Numbered from the stretch's first letter, positions 26,519-35,057 are shown. The stretch is 64,000 nucleotides of DNA from CAWDVK01 sp963805715 (GCA_963805715.1 CAWDVK010000004.1:186001-250000); one strand, 5' to 3'. Notes: a model not told the origin generated them from the letters alone. Numbers and translations: made by a program.

Positions 26519-26719
26519 TCAGCCTCCCTGCACGGCGGTCAGCACCTCGACCTGGTCGCCCGGCGACAGCGGCGTGCACGCCCAGTCCGCCCGTCGCACC
26601 ACCTCGCCGTTGAGCGCCACGGCCACTCCGCTGGCTGCTGTCGTCAGCATCGAAACGGCATCTCCCAGCGACATCGGGCTCGCCACCCGGCGCCGCTCGC
26701 CGTTGATGATTACCTCCAT
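26519..26719 (-). CDS. thiS: Thiamine sulfur-carrier protein
   Basis: A 66-residue ubiquitin-like carrier starting MEVIINGERRRV and ending with the essential Gly-Gly (LTAVQGG). The C-terminal glycine is adenylated and converted to thiocarboxylate to feed ThiG. Its start overlaps the end of thiO by 10 bases, and its stop is followed closely by thiG, so the three are tightly coupled. Confidence 0.94.
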   Translation of the reverse strand: MEVIINGERRRVASPMSLGDAVSMLTTAASGVAVALNGEVVRRADWACTPLSPGDQVEVLTAVQGG

Positions 26720-27905
26720 GACGCGGCCTCCTGATCCTGCCGGGCGAACCGCGCGGCGGCGAACGGGATGACGGCTGGCGGCAGGCGTTCTGCCTGGAGG
26801 TAGTCGCAGATCGCGTCGGCCGTCACGGGCGTCAGCAGCACCCCGGCCCGGAAATGGCCGGTGGCCAGGACCAGGCCGGGCAGCTGGCTGGGGCCGATGA
26901 CCGGCGCGTTGTCCGGCGTGCCCGGCCGCAGGCCGGCCACCGCCTCGGCCAGCTCGAGCTCCGTGATGCCGGGTACCAGCAGCCGGGCGTCCCGCAGCAG
27001 CTCCCAGACGCCGCCGGCGGTGACGGTCGTGTCGGCGCCGAGATCTTCCTGAGTGGCGCCGACGACCAGCTCGCCGCTCTCCCTGGGCACCAGGTAGACA
27101 GTCGAGCCGCGGACCACGCCGCGGACGGTCCGGCGCAGCAGCCCCGGCCGCAGCCCGGCCGCCAGCGTCGCCGGGGTGGAGCGCAGCCGCAGGATCTGCC
27201 CCTTGACCGGCCGGACCGGCGGGACCGAGCCGCCGGCAGCCCGGCCACCGCCGCCGACTGCCAGCCAGCGGCGAGCACCACCCAGGGCGCGCTGACCGTG
27301 GTTCCGTCGGCCAGCGTGCCGCCGCCGGCCCGGTCGCGGCTCATGGTGATCTCGGCGGCCGCCTGCCGGATCAGCCTGACCCCGGCCTGCTCGGCGGCGG
27401 CCAGCAGCGCGCTGACCAGCAGCCGGGGGTCGACCGAGCCGTCGTCGGCCGCGAGCAGGCCGCCGCGCACCGCCGGATCGAGCATCGGCTCGGCGTCCCG
27501 GCACTCGCGGCCGGTCAGCGGCTCCGGGTGAACTCCGAAGGACTCCTGCAGGATGCGGAACTCCTCGATCACGGCCATGTCATCGCAGTCATAGCCGACC
27601 TGCAGCGTGCCGCTCGGGCGGAAGCCGGTCGGCCGGCCGGTCAGCTCGGTCAGCTCGGCGGTGAAGGCCGGGTAGCGGCGCAGCGAGTCCTGGCCGAGCG
27701 CGAACAGCTCGCGCTCGGCGTAAGCGGCCTCGGCGATCGGCGTCAGCATGCCGGCGGCGGCGCGGCTGGCGCCCTGGCCGGGCGCTGGATCGGCGGCGAT
27801 GACCTGGAAGCCGCGCTGGGCAGCGCGCCAGGCGATGCCCAGGCCGATGACCCCGCCGCCGATGACCAGCACGTCAGCGGTGACGTGCCGGGCCGGTGTG
27901 CTCAT
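26710..27905 (-). CDS. thiO: Glycine oxidase; apparent -1 frameshift near 27225-27245
   Basis: The N-terminal part (VTADVLVIGGGVIGLGIAWR, GASRAAAGMLTPIAEAAY, LLAADDGSVDPRLLVSAL) and the C-terminal part (VPPVRPVKGQILRLR, VYLVPRESGELVVGATQEDL, LLTPVTADAICDYL) are both typical ThiO, a FAD amine oxidase making glycine imine for ThiG. They are in different frames. One added base at 27225-27245 gives 398 residues, the family length. The neighbours thiS and thiG are intact, so a sequence error is more likely than decay. ATG at 27905, behind a TPP riboswitch. Confidence 0.85.
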
Positions 27906-27913
27906 GGTTATGC

Positions 27914-28003
27914 GCTCCCTTCGCCGGCATGACCCGGATCAGGTTCCTGCGGTCGGCGACTGCTAGCCGCCCTCTCAGTCCGGTCCGCACCGGACTCCCG
28001 CGC
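27914..28003 (-). promoter_or_regulatory. TPP riboswitch (THI element) controlling thiO-thiS-thiG
   Basis: Read on the minus strand, the aptamer contains GGAGTCCGG...CCGGACTGAGAGGGCGG followed by ACCTGATCCGGGTCATGCCGG and GCGAAGGGAG, the standard conserved sequence of the thiamine-pyrophosphate riboswitch. It ends nine bases before the thiO ATG and contains the ribosome site AAGGGAG, so TPP binding should block translation. Confidence 0.96.
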
Positions 28004-28240
28004 GATGTACCCAGGGTAGTGCCTGGACCGGAAGGACCTGAACGGGCGAGGGAGCAAGCCGTAGCCGGGGGCGGCGCGCGGCGGGCAGCGGCGCTGGGGC
28101 ATGCCCGGTCCCGGCCGCGGCGGGCCGCCCGGCAGGATGGTGCCACCATGCTCGGCCGTCACGCTGCTGGGACGGCAGCGGGGCGGCTGAAGCGGCAGCG
28201 GCTGAGGCGGCAGCGGGGCGATGCGGAAAGCGGGGAACTG

Positions 28241-29428
28241 GTGCGCAGATGCGTCCCGGAGCGAATCGTGGTCGTCGGGGGCGGTCTCGCTGGCCTGCGG
28301 ACCGTCGAGGAGCTGCGCGCCCTCGGCTACGCCGGCTCGCTGACGCTGGTCGGCGCCGAGCGGCGGGCGCCCTACGACCGGCCGCCGCTGTCGAAGAAGG
28401 TGCTGACCGGCGCACTGGACGACACGACGCTGCGAGCAGATCTGTCCGCGCTGGGCGTCGACGCGCGGCTGGGGGAGCAGGCGGTCGCGCTCGGGGACGA
28501 GGTGGTCAGGACCGACGCCGCCGAGCATCGTTTCGATGCCCTGATGATCGCCACCGGGGCAAGCCCCGTCCTGCTGCCAGGTCCCGGCCCGCAGCGGGTA
28601 CTGCGCACCCTGGACGACGCGCTCTCGCTGCGGGACCTGCTGCAGCCGGGCGCCGCGCTGGCCATCGTGGGCGCCGGCTGGATCGGTGCCGAGCTGGCCA
28701 CCGCGGCGGCCGGGCGAGGCTGCCGGGTGACCGTCGTGGAGGCGGGGCCGGCGCCGCTGGCTGCCGCGCTCGGCCCGGAGGCCGGCCGTCTCACCGAGCC
28801 CTGGTACGCGGCCGCCGGGGTGGAACTGCGGCTGAGCCAGCCGGTCGAGTCGGTGCAGCCAGCGGGCCTGATGCTGGCCGGTGGCAGCCTGCTGGCCGCT
28901 GATGTGGTCGTCACGGCGGTCGGGGTGCGCCCGGCAGTGGGCTGGCTAGCCGGCTCGGGCGTCGCGATCGACAACGGCGTGGCGGCTGACGGGCAGCTGC
29001 GCACCTCGGTACCAGGGGTCTTCGCGGCCGGCGACTGCGCCTCGTTCTGGTCGGCGCGCTACCAGCGGCAGCTGCGCTTCGAGCACTGGGATATCGCCCT
29101 GCACCAGCCCGAGGCTGCCGCGGCCAACGTGCTCGGCGGCAGCGTCGGCTACGACCCGGTGCCCTACTTCTGGTCCGAGCAGTTCGGCCGGATGGTGCAG
29201 TATGCCGGGTATCACGGTGACGCCGGCCTGCTGCTGCTGCGCGGGGACCCGGCGGGCGAGCGCTGGTCGGCGTGCTGGCTGCGCGAGGACAGGCTGGTCG
29301 CCCTGCTGGCCGTGAACGCGCCGCGTGACCTGCTGCAGGGCCGCCGGGTGATCGAGTCAGGGCAGCCCGTCGACCCGGCGCGGCTGGCGCAGCCAGGGAT
29401 TGCCGTCCGCGATTGCCTGCGGTCCTGA
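28241..29428 (+). CDS. FAD/NAD(P)-dependent ferredoxin-reductase-type oxidoreductase
   Basis: A 395-residue two-dinucleotide-domain flavoprotein. FAD site ERIVVVGGGLAGLRTVEEL at the N-terminus, second Rossmann motif AIVGAGWIGAELATAAAGRG, GVFAAGDCAS for FAD, and a C-terminal BphA4-type reductase domain (FEHWDIALHQPEAAAANVLG, PYFWSEQFGRMVQYAGY). It would pass electrons from NAD(P)H to a ferredoxin or rubredoxin, often for a cytochrome P450 or oxygenase. No partner is visible nearby. GTG at 28241 starts at the domain; ATG at 28148 would add a basic low-complexity tail. Confidence 0.85.
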   Translation: MRRCVPERIVVVGGGLAGLRTVEELRALGYAGSLTLVGAERRAPYDRPPLSKKVLTGALDDTTLRADLSALGVDARLGEQAVALGDEVVRTDAAEHRFDALMIATGASPVLLPGPGPQRVLRTLDDALSLRDLLQPGAALAIVGAGWIGAELATAAAGRGCRVTVVEAGPAPLAAALGPEAGRLTEPWYAAAGVELRLSQPVESVQPAGLMLAGGSLLAADVVVTAVGVRPAVGWLAGSGVAIDNGVAADGQLRTSVPGVFAAGDCASFWSARYQRQLRFEHWDIALHQPEAAAANVLGGSVGYDPVPYFWSEQFGRMVQYAGYHGDAGLLLLRGDPAGERWSACWLREDRLVALLAVNAPRDLLQGRRVIESGQPVDPARLAQPGIAVRDCLRS

Positions 29429-29534
29429 CATGCGAAGCTTGCCGGGAAAGGCGCCAGCCCGGGCTGCCGCCGGCGGGCAGTGCAGGGCATAGACGGGGTT
29501 TTGCCGGCCCCATGATGTGGGAAAGTCTGGAGAC

Positions 29535-29893
29535 GTGGCACAGATCGATCCCCCGACCGACGCCATCGTCGGCAACTGGCTGACCATTCCCGAGGCTGCT
29601 GACCAGCTGGGCCTGCCCGCAAGCCGGGTCAAGCAGCTACTTCGCGATCGCAAGCTGCTCGCCGTGCAGAGGCCGGCCAGCACGCGATCCCGGCTGCGTT
29701 CCTGGACGGCGACCAGGTCATCCGCGGCCTGCCCGGCACGCTGACGCTGCTCTTCGACTGCGGTTTCTCCGAAGTAGAGGCGCTGCGCTGGCTGTTCACC
29801 GACGATGAGACGCTGCCGGGAACCCCGGTCCAGGCGATCAGCGAGCACCGCAGCACCGAGGTGAACCGGCGGGCCCAGGCCCTCGCCTTCTGA
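29535..29893 (+). CDS. Rv2175c-family winged-helix DNA-binding protein; apparent -1 frameshift near 29676
   Basis: The first half has a helix-turn-helix of the excisionase/MerR kind (WLTIPEAADQLGLPASRVKQ, LLRDRKLLAVQR). The second half is in another frame: IPAAFLDGDQVIRGLPGTLT, LLFDCGFSEVEALRWLFTDD, EVNRRAQALAF and stop at 29893. Restoring one G in GGCCGGCCAGC makes RPGQHAIPAAF and 119 residues, the length of the Rv2175c family. In M. tuberculosis this protein is a substrate of kinase PknL next door. Here the kinase gene is 4 kb away. The start codon is uncertain (GTG 29517 or 29535). Confidence 0.75.
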
Positions 29894-30064
29894 CCGCCGT
29901 CCGCCCGGCTGACTCGGCTCTGGGCAACGACGTGGATGCGTGATTGCTGCTGTAACAGCGACAGCAGGTACGTTTTCACGCTGTTGCGGACGGCGGGTCG
30001 GCCCGCGGGCTGATGAGCTGCACTCGGCGTCTGGGCAGGATGTCCCGCGTGACAGGCTTGGGGC

Positions 30065-30727
30065 ATGTCCACCGACTTGCGTGCCCGGCTGGCAGCAGCC
30101 CGGCTTTACCTGTGCACGGACGCCAGGGAGCGCCAGGGCGACCTGGCCAAGTTCCTCGACGCGGTGCTCGGCGCCGGCGTGGACATCGTCCAGCTCCGGC
30201 AGAAGGGCCTGGAGGCCGGCCAGGAGCTGCGCTTCCTGGCGGTGTTCCGCGCGGCCTGCGAGGAGCACGGCGCGCTGCTCGCGGTCAACGACCGCGCGGA
30301 CGTCGCCTACGCGGCCGGCGCGGACGTCCTGCACCTGGGCCAGCACGACCTGCCCGCGGCGGCAGCCAGGCAGATACTCGGGCCGGGCCCGCTGATCGGC
30401 CTGTCCAGCCACGACGAGGCCCAGGCCAGCGCGGCGAGCGCGGCCGCCGAGGCGGACTATTTCTGCGCCGGGCCGGTCTGGCCCACGCCCACGAAACCGG
30501 GACGGCGGGCGGCCGGCCTGAGTCTCCTTCAGTACGCAGCGACGCTGGACCGGGCCGCGCCGCCCGGCGCGGGCCGCCCGTGGTTCGCGATCGGCGGCAT
30601 CGATGAGACGAACCTCGGGCAGGTGCTGGCCGCGGGCGCGCGGCGGGTGGTCGTCGTGCGGGCGATCACCGAGGCCGCCGACCCGGCCGCCGCGGCCGCC
30701 GGCCTGGCCGCCAGGCTGCGGGCGTGA
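30065..30727 (+). CDS. thiE: Thiamine-phosphate synthase
   Basis: A 220-residue TIM barrel. LYLCTDARERQGDLAKFLDA, VDIVQLRQKG, LAVNDRADVAYAAGADVLHL, GLSSHDEAQ, YFCAGPVWPTPTKPG and WFAIGGIDETNLGQVLAAGA match ThiE, which joins the pyrimidine and thiazole phosphates of thiamine. ATG at 30065 lies five bases after a GGCTTGGGG segment. It is not behind the TPP riboswitch that controls the thiO operon and is on the opposite strand; it converges with the prenyl synthase, 7 bases apart. Confidence 0.93.
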   Translation: MSTDLRARLAAARLYLCTDARERQGDLAKFLDAVLGAGVDIVQLRQKGLEAGQELRFLAVFRAACEEHGALLAVNDRADVAYAAGADVLHLGQHDLPAAAARQILGPGPLIGLSSHDEAQASAASAAAEADYFCAGPVWPTPTKPGRRAAGLSLLQYAATLDRAAPPGAGRPWFAIGGIDETNLGQVLAAGARRVVVVRAITEAADPAAAAAGLAARLRA

Positions 30728-30734
30728 CCAGGCG

Positions 30735-31844
30735 CTAGCTGTGCCGCTCGGTGACGATGGACGCCAGCTCGGTCAGCGCCTTCCTGGCCTCGGGGGCGAC
30801 AGGCGCGGCGGCGAGCGCCGAGAGGGCGGCACTGATGTTCTGGTCGATGAGCTTCTCGCATTCGGCCACGGCGCCGGTATCAGCCAGGACCGTGCGGATC
30901 TCCGTCGCGCCGGCCTCGGTCAGCAGCGGGTCGCCGAGCAGCCGGTCGAGCACGCTGGCCTGGGCCGCGGTGGCGCGCTCCCTGGCGATGGCGACCAGGA
31001 CGGTGCGCTTGCCCTCGCGCAGGTCCCCGGTGACCGGCTTGCCGGTCCGCAGCGGATCGCCGAAGACGCCGAGCACGTCATCGCGGATCTGGAAGGCGAT
31101 GCCAAGCGGGATGCCATAGCCGGACAGGGCGCGCATGACCGGCTCATCAGCTTGCTGGCCAGCCGGGTCCGCCGCGCGGCCGGCCCGGCCGGGCCCGGCG
31201 AGCGCGGCGCCCAGCTGCAGCGGGCGCTCGATCGTGTACTTCGCCGACTTGTAGGTCATCACGTGCAGGGCGCTGCTGACCGTGCCATCACCGGCGGCCT
31301 GGCCAATCAGGTCCAGGTACTGGCCGCACATGACCTCGGTCTGCATCGCGTCGAGGACTGGCTGGCCACGTCGCAGCGCGGCCGGGTCCAGGCCGCCGCC
31401 GTGGTACAGCTGCCCGGTCCAGGCCAGCAGGAGGTCGCCGATCAGGATGGCTGCCCCGGTGCCGAAGCCCTCAGCGGAGCCGCGGTGGCCGCCCGCAGCA
31501 TGACGGGCCGCGAACTGCCGGTGCACGGCCGGGCGCCCCCGCCGGGTCTCACTGCCGTCCATGACATCGTCATGCACCAGCGCACTGCCGTGCAGCAGTT
31601 CCAGCGCCGCGGCGGCGGCGAAGATCTCCCGGCAGTCGGCGCCTCCGGCCGCCCGCCAGCCCCAGTAACAGAACGCGGGCCGCAGCCGCTTGCCGCCGGC
31701 CAGCAGGTCTCGCATGGCGTCGAGCCACGGCAGCATCTCGGCGTCGATCTCGGCTAGCACCGTCCCCTGCAGGCCGAGGAAACCGGAAAGGACGTTCCCG
31801 ACCTGATCGCGAATGCGCTCCAGGTCGGCCGGGTCATCAGCCAT
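30735..31844 (-). CDS. Polyprenyl (geranylgeranyl-type) diphosphate synthase
   Basis: A 369-residue trans-prenyl synthase. The first Asp-rich motif is VHDDVMDGSETRRGRP, the second QIRDDVLGVFGD, and GGKRLRP supplies the diphosphate-binding Lys/Arg. It condenses isopentenyl units onto an allylic diphosphate. Chain length cannot be set by eye, though the residues before DDVMD (ALVH) suggest a mid-length product. A Pro/Ala insert of about 20 residues lies around 240. ATG at 31844. It is divergent from metF, as idsB is from a metF-like gene in M. tuberculosis (Rv2173/Rv2172c). Confidence 0.88.
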   Translation of the reverse strand: MADDPADLERIRDQVGNVLSGFLGLQGTVLAEIDAEMLPWLDAMRDLLAGGKRLRPAFCYWGWRAAGGADCREIFAAAAALELLHGSALVHDDVMDGSETRRGRPAVHRQFAARHAAGGHRGSAEGFGTGAAILIGDLLLAWTGQLYHGGGLDPAALRRGQPVLDAMQTEVMCGQYLDLIGQAAGDGTVSSALHVMTYKSAKYTIERPLQLGAALAGPGRAGRAADPAGQQADEPVMRALSGYGIPLGIAFQIRDDVLGVFGDPLRTGKPVTGDLREGKRTVLVAIARERATAAQASVLDRLLGDPLLTEAGATEIRTVLADTGAVAECEKLIDQNISAALSALAAAPVAPEARKALTELASIVTERHS

Positions 31845-31893
31845 AGTGGCGAGACTAGCCTTCGCGGCCGGAACCGCCGTTCGCGCCGCCGCG

Positions 31894-31965
31894 CGACCGG
31901 CCTTCGCCACCGGACTAGCCTGCACCGTGCGACTTGCCTGCGCCGCACGACTAGCCTGGGAGGTA
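31894..31965. repeat. 18-bp imperfect tandem repeats in the prenyl synthase/metF divergent promoter region
   Basis: Four units of 18 bases run from 31894: CGACCGGCCTTCGCCACC, GGACTAGCCTGCACCGTG, CGACTTGCCTGCGCCGCA and CGACTAGCCTGGGAGGTA. A weaker copy (AGACTAGCCTTCGCGG) lies further left. The array ends in the metF ribosome site GGGAGG, and occupies most of the 120 bases between the two divergent start codons. Confidence 0.7.
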
Positions 31966-32876
31966 TGACGCCCGGCCGCGCTCCTGGTCCGCCCGCCATC
32001 CGCGACCTGCTGCGCGAGGGCGGCCAGTCCTTCTCGTTCGAGTTCATGCCGCCGAAGACCGCGCCGGAGGAGGACCGGCTGTGGCTGGCCGTCCGGCAGC
32101 TGGAGCCGCTGCGGCCGACGTTCGTCTCGGTCACCTACGGCGCCGGCGGGTCGACCCGCGATCGCACGGTCCGGGTGACCGGCCGGATCGCGGCAGAGAC
32201 GACGCTCACGCCGGTCGGCCACCTGACCGCGGTCAGCCACTCCGTCTCCGAGCTGCGCCATGTCATCGGGTCCTATGCGGACGTCGGCGTGCGCAACGTC
32301 CTCGCGCTGCGCGGGGATCCGCCTGGCGATCCGGCCGGCGAGTGGCTGCCGCATCCGGACGGCCTGACCTACGCGGAGGAACTGGTCCGCCTGGTCAAGG
32401 CGTCGGGCGACTTCTGCGTGGGCGTCGCCGCTTTCCCCGAGGGCCACATGAGATCACCGAGCCGCCAGTCCGACATTGACTTTTTCGTCCGCAAGTGCGA
32501 CGCGGGCGCCGATTTCGCCATCACTCAGATGTTCTTCAATGTCGAGGATTACCTCCGGCTGCGCGACGAGGTCGCGGGCCGCGGCTGCGAGGTCCCGATC
32601 ATCGCCGGCATCATGCCCATCCTCAGCGCCGCGATGATCGAGCGGGCTGCGCTGCTGTCTGGCGCCCGGCTTCCGGCCGGGCTGGCAGCGGAGCTGCGGG
32701 AACACGCCGACGACAAGGCGGCGGTGCGCAAGATCGGCGTCGAGTACGCCGCGGCCATGTGCGAGCAGCTGCTAGCCCAGAGCGTGCCGGGACTGCACTT
32801 CTACACGCTGAACGGCTCGCGCGCCACCAGGGAGATTTACCAGCTCCTCGGCCTGGCCGACCGGCCTGCCGGATAG
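31965..32876 (+). CDS. metF: 5,10-methylenetetrahydrofolate reductase
   Basis: A 303-residue MTHFR barrel: SFSFEFMPPKTAPEEDRLW at the start, SVTYGAGGSTRDRTVRVTGR, VRNVLALRGDPPGDP, YAEELVRLVKASGDFCVGVA, FVRKCDAGADFAITQMFFN and GLHFYTLNGSRATREIYQLL. It reduces methylene-THF to methyl-THF with FAD and supplies methionine, and so the metK reaction at 48.5 kb. ATG at 31965 follows GGGAGG by one base, which is unusually close; an alternative start is not evident. The stop codon lies in a 15-bp repeat. Confidence 0.92.
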   Translation: MTPGRAPGPPAIRDLLREGGQSFSFEFMPPKTAPEEDRLWLAVRQLEPLRPTFVSVTYGAGGSTRDRTVRVTGRIAAETTLTPVGHLTAVSHSVSELRHVIGSYADVGVRNVLALRGDPPGDPAGEWLPHPDGLTYAEELVRLVKASGDFCVGVAAFPEGHMRSPSRQSDIDFFVRKCDAGADFAITQMFFNVEDYLRLRDEVAGRGCEVPIIAGIMPILSAAMIERAALLSGARLPAGLAAELREHADDKAAVRKIGVEYAAAMCEQLLAQSVPGLHFYTLNGSRATREIYQLLGLADRPAG

Positions 32877-32913
32877 CCGCCGGCCGGATAGCCGCCAGCC
32901 GGATAGCCGTCGG
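32869..32913. repeat. 15-bp tandem repeat over the metF stop codon
   Basis: CCGGATAGCCGCCGG is repeated three times with one change each (32869-32883, 32884-32898, 32899-32913). Because the unit is five codons long, the TAG stop of metF is repeated in frame three times. Confidence 0.85.
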
Positions 32914-32926
32914 CCTCGCCCACGCG

Positions 32927-33499
32927 CTAGCCGGCGCCGCGGTCCGGCAGCGGGAGTGCCGCGCCCATCACCGCGTAGCGGGGACCGCCGCCCGGGAAGC
33001 TGAAGCCGGTCAGCAGGTCGGTAAAGCCGAGGCCCCGATACAGTCGCCGGGCGACCGACTCCGTGTCCTGCGTCGACAGCAGCGCGGTCCGCTCAGCCCG
33101 TCCCGCGATCAGGCTGAGCAGCAGGCTGCGGCCGATGCCCAGACCCTGATAATCCGGATGGACATGGACCTCGGCGATTTCCATCGGGTCGTCGAGCCAG
33201 CCGCGGGCGGCGGCATAGCCGGTCGCGGCGGTTATCGCGGAGAGCACCACGTCGTGCCACCACTGGCCCGCCTCGCCATGGAACCCGTAGGCGAAGGCAA
33301 CCGGGCTGGCGTCCGGCCCGCCGCTGGCGATCAGCGCCCGGAAGGCGGGATAGCCGGCGTGCCGTTCCATGATCGATAGCCGGCCAGGCAGCTCAGCGGA
33401 TCGCGCGAGCATGGCAGCGGAATAGATATCAGCAAGCGACCTCAGGTCGGCCAGGAAGTCCGCCCGGCTGATTTCCCGGATCGGTGGGCTGGCTGGCAC
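32927..33499 (-). CDS. GNAT-family N-acetyltransferase
   Basis: A 190-residue acetyltransferase. The acetyl-CoA motif is EVHVHPDYQGLGIGRSLL (Q/R-x-x-G-x-G), followed by ALLSTQDTESVARRLYRGLGF. The N-terminal half has few conserved residues, so the amine substrate is unknown. ATG at 33499. It converges with metF and lies alone; its promoter region faces the HEPN gene. Confidence 0.85.
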   Translation of the reverse strand: MPASPPIREISRADFLADLRSLADIYSAAMLARSAELPGRLSIMERHAGYPAFRALIASGGPDASPVAFAYGFHGEAGQWWHDVVLSAITAATGYAAARGWLDDPMEIAEVHVHPDYQGLGIGRSLLLSLIAGRAERTALLSTQDTESVARRLYRGLGFTDLLTGFSFPGGGPRYAVMGAALPLPDRGAG

Positions 33500-33799
33500 G
33501 CGAGTCAGCCTAGCCGACGGATCAGCGGCCCCGGCGAGCCGCCGGTTAGCCGCCGGTCAGCCGCTGGGAGCCGCCGCCGGCGGCCGGTGCCGCGGCGTGG
33601 CGCGGCCGGCGATGCGTGAGTGTCAGACCCGCACGGTAACTTCGAACGCAGATGCCAGGGAGTGGACAGGGAGCCGAATCTCTGTTCGAATAGAGCGGGC
33701 GGAGCCCGGTGCCCGACCCCCTAGGGGCTGCCGGGCCGGGCCGGGCGGGACGAGGGAAGCGGCCCGCCCGGCCGCGCACTCTCGCTGAGGAGGTTGTCG
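33500..33799. other. 300-base intergenic region before the HEPN-type gene
   Basis: No gene is seen. It carries a palindromic CCCCTAGGGG at 33717-33726 and a ribosome site GAGGAGG (33787-33793) for the gene at 33800. Two TTCGAA-like half sites (33641 and 33684) are too far apart for a LexA box. Confidence 0.5.
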
Positions 33800-34252
33800 A
33801 TGAGCACGATCGCCCGGGTGCGGCCGGACCGGCCGAAGTGCCGGGTAGCGCCGTCCGCGCTGGCCCTGATGGAATCCGCGCGCCAGGGACTGGCGGCCGC
33901 CGGGTCCGAGACGTCGGCAGGAGCCAGGTACGTCGCTGCCCATCTCGCGGCGCTGCGGGCCGCGGCCGCTGTCGTGGCGGCACGATCGGAGCCAGGAGGG
34001 TCGACGCGCAGGCAGCGGCCGAAGAGCGTGTGGGAACTGCTGCCGCGGGTGGAGCCGGCGCTCTGCGAGTGGGCCGCCTTCTTCGCGGCCGGGGCCGGAA
34101 AGCGAGCAGCGGCTGAAGCAGGCCTGCCGAGGGCGGTCTCCATCGGCGAGGCCGATGATCTTCTCCGCGACGCTGACACGTTCGTGTCCCTGGCGGAGGA
34201 CGCTCTCGGGATTCCTGCTCAGCCGCTGCTGCCGCTGCTGTCAGCCGGCTAG
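33800..34252 (+). CDS. SAV_6107-type HEPN-domain protein
   Basis: A 150-residue mostly helical protein. SALALMESARQGLAAAGS, RYVAAHLAALRAAAAVVAAR, VWELLPRVEPALCEWAAFF and EADDLLRDADTFVSLAEDAL match a small actinobacterial family annotated as SAV_6107 HEPN domain. HEPN domains can be ribonucleases with an R-x4-H motif, which I do not see here, so catalysis is doubtful. ATG at 33800 has GAGGAGG six bases upstream. It precedes bldD, which runs toward it. Confidence 0.7.
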   Translation: MSTIARVRPDRPKCRVAPSALALMESARQGLAAAGSETSAGARYVAAHLAALRAAAAVVAARSEPGGSTRRQRPKSVWELLPRVEPALCEWAAFFAAGAGKRAAAEAGLPRAVSIGEADDLLRDADTFVSLAEDALGIPAQPLLPLLSAG

Positions 34253-34289
34253 CCAGGGGGCCGGCTCGTGGCTAGCCCGGCCGGTGAGC

Positions 34290-34784
34290 TCAGAAGGGCT
34301 CGATGGCAGCCCGCGCATCAGAGTCCAGGATTCCCCAGCCGATCAGTTCCTCAGTGAGGTCCGCAGGCGTCTTGTCATAGATCACCGCGAGCGAGCGCAG
34401 GTCCTCCTGGCGGATGGACAGCACCCGGCCGTTGTAGTCGCCGCGCTGGCTCTGAATGGTGGCGACGTAACGGGCAAGCGGTCCTGCCTTGTCCTTCGGC
34501 AGCTGGGCCATGCGCTCAAGGTCGATGACGAGCTTGGGGGCGGGCGCAATCAGAGTCGGCAGCACGTCGCCGGGCAGCAGCTCGGACACGGGCACGCCGT
34601 AGAACTCCGCGAGCTCGGCCAGTTTCTGAACGGTGACCGACCTGTCGCCGCGCTCATAAGATCCCACGACAACGGCCTTCCAGCGGCCGCGCGACTTCTC
34701 CTCGACGCCGTGCAAAGAGAGGCCCTGCTGCGTGCGGATGGCGCGCAGTCGCGCGCCGAGTGTCTTGGCGTAGTCAGATGGCAT
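34290..34784 (-). CDS. bldD: Developmental master regulator BldD
   Basis: A 164-residue protein almost identical in its DNA-binding part to Streptomyces BldD: SDYAKTLGARLRAIRTQQ, GLSLHGVEEKSRGRWKAVVV, GSYERGDRSVTVQKLAELAEF. The C-terminal half has the c-di-GMP signature R-G-D...R-Q-x-D (QSRGDYNGRVLSIRQED; Glu replaces the first Asp of RQDD). In Streptomyces, BldD dimers held by tetrameric c-di-GMP repress sporulation genes during growth. ATG at 34784. A BldD box lies 40 bases upstream, so autorepression is expected. Confidence 0.95.
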   Translation of the reverse strand: MPSDYAKTLGARLRAIRTQQGLSLHGVEEKSRGRWKAVVVGSYERGDRSVTVQKLAELAEFYGVPVSELLPGDVLPTLIAPAPKLVIDLERMAQLPKDKAGPLARYVATIQSQRGDYNGRVLSIRQEDLRSLAVIYDKTPADLTEELIGWGILDSDARAAIEPF

Positions 34785-34823
34785 AGTGCCTGGCCCCCTG
34801 GCCTGTCGTAGCTATGAGTCATG

Positions 34824-34838
34824 GTTACGCACAGTGAC
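34824..34838. promoter_or_regulatory. BldD-binding box in the bldD promoter
   Basis: GTTACGCACAGTGAC agrees at all but one of the defined positions with the published BldD box nTnACnC(A/T)GnGTnAn. It lies 40 bases before the bldD start, next to a possible -10 TAGCTA on the minus strand (34810-34815). Confidence 0.7.
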
Positions 34839-35057
34839 GGTAGGCCGCGTTGGCGGCAAGGTCAAGCCGAATGGCAAAAAGCGGATGAACTTACCCGCCT
34901 CGCCGCATCCCTGCCCGCAGCGCTAACGAAGTACCCAAAGGGAGCCGGAAGCCTTGCGCGGACGGCGATCCGGCCGCCTGCGGTGCACTCGTCAGCCCTC
35001 TGAAACGTCACGGTAAGGATGTCTTAATCCGGACAAACTGTGGCAGAAATCACTCTC

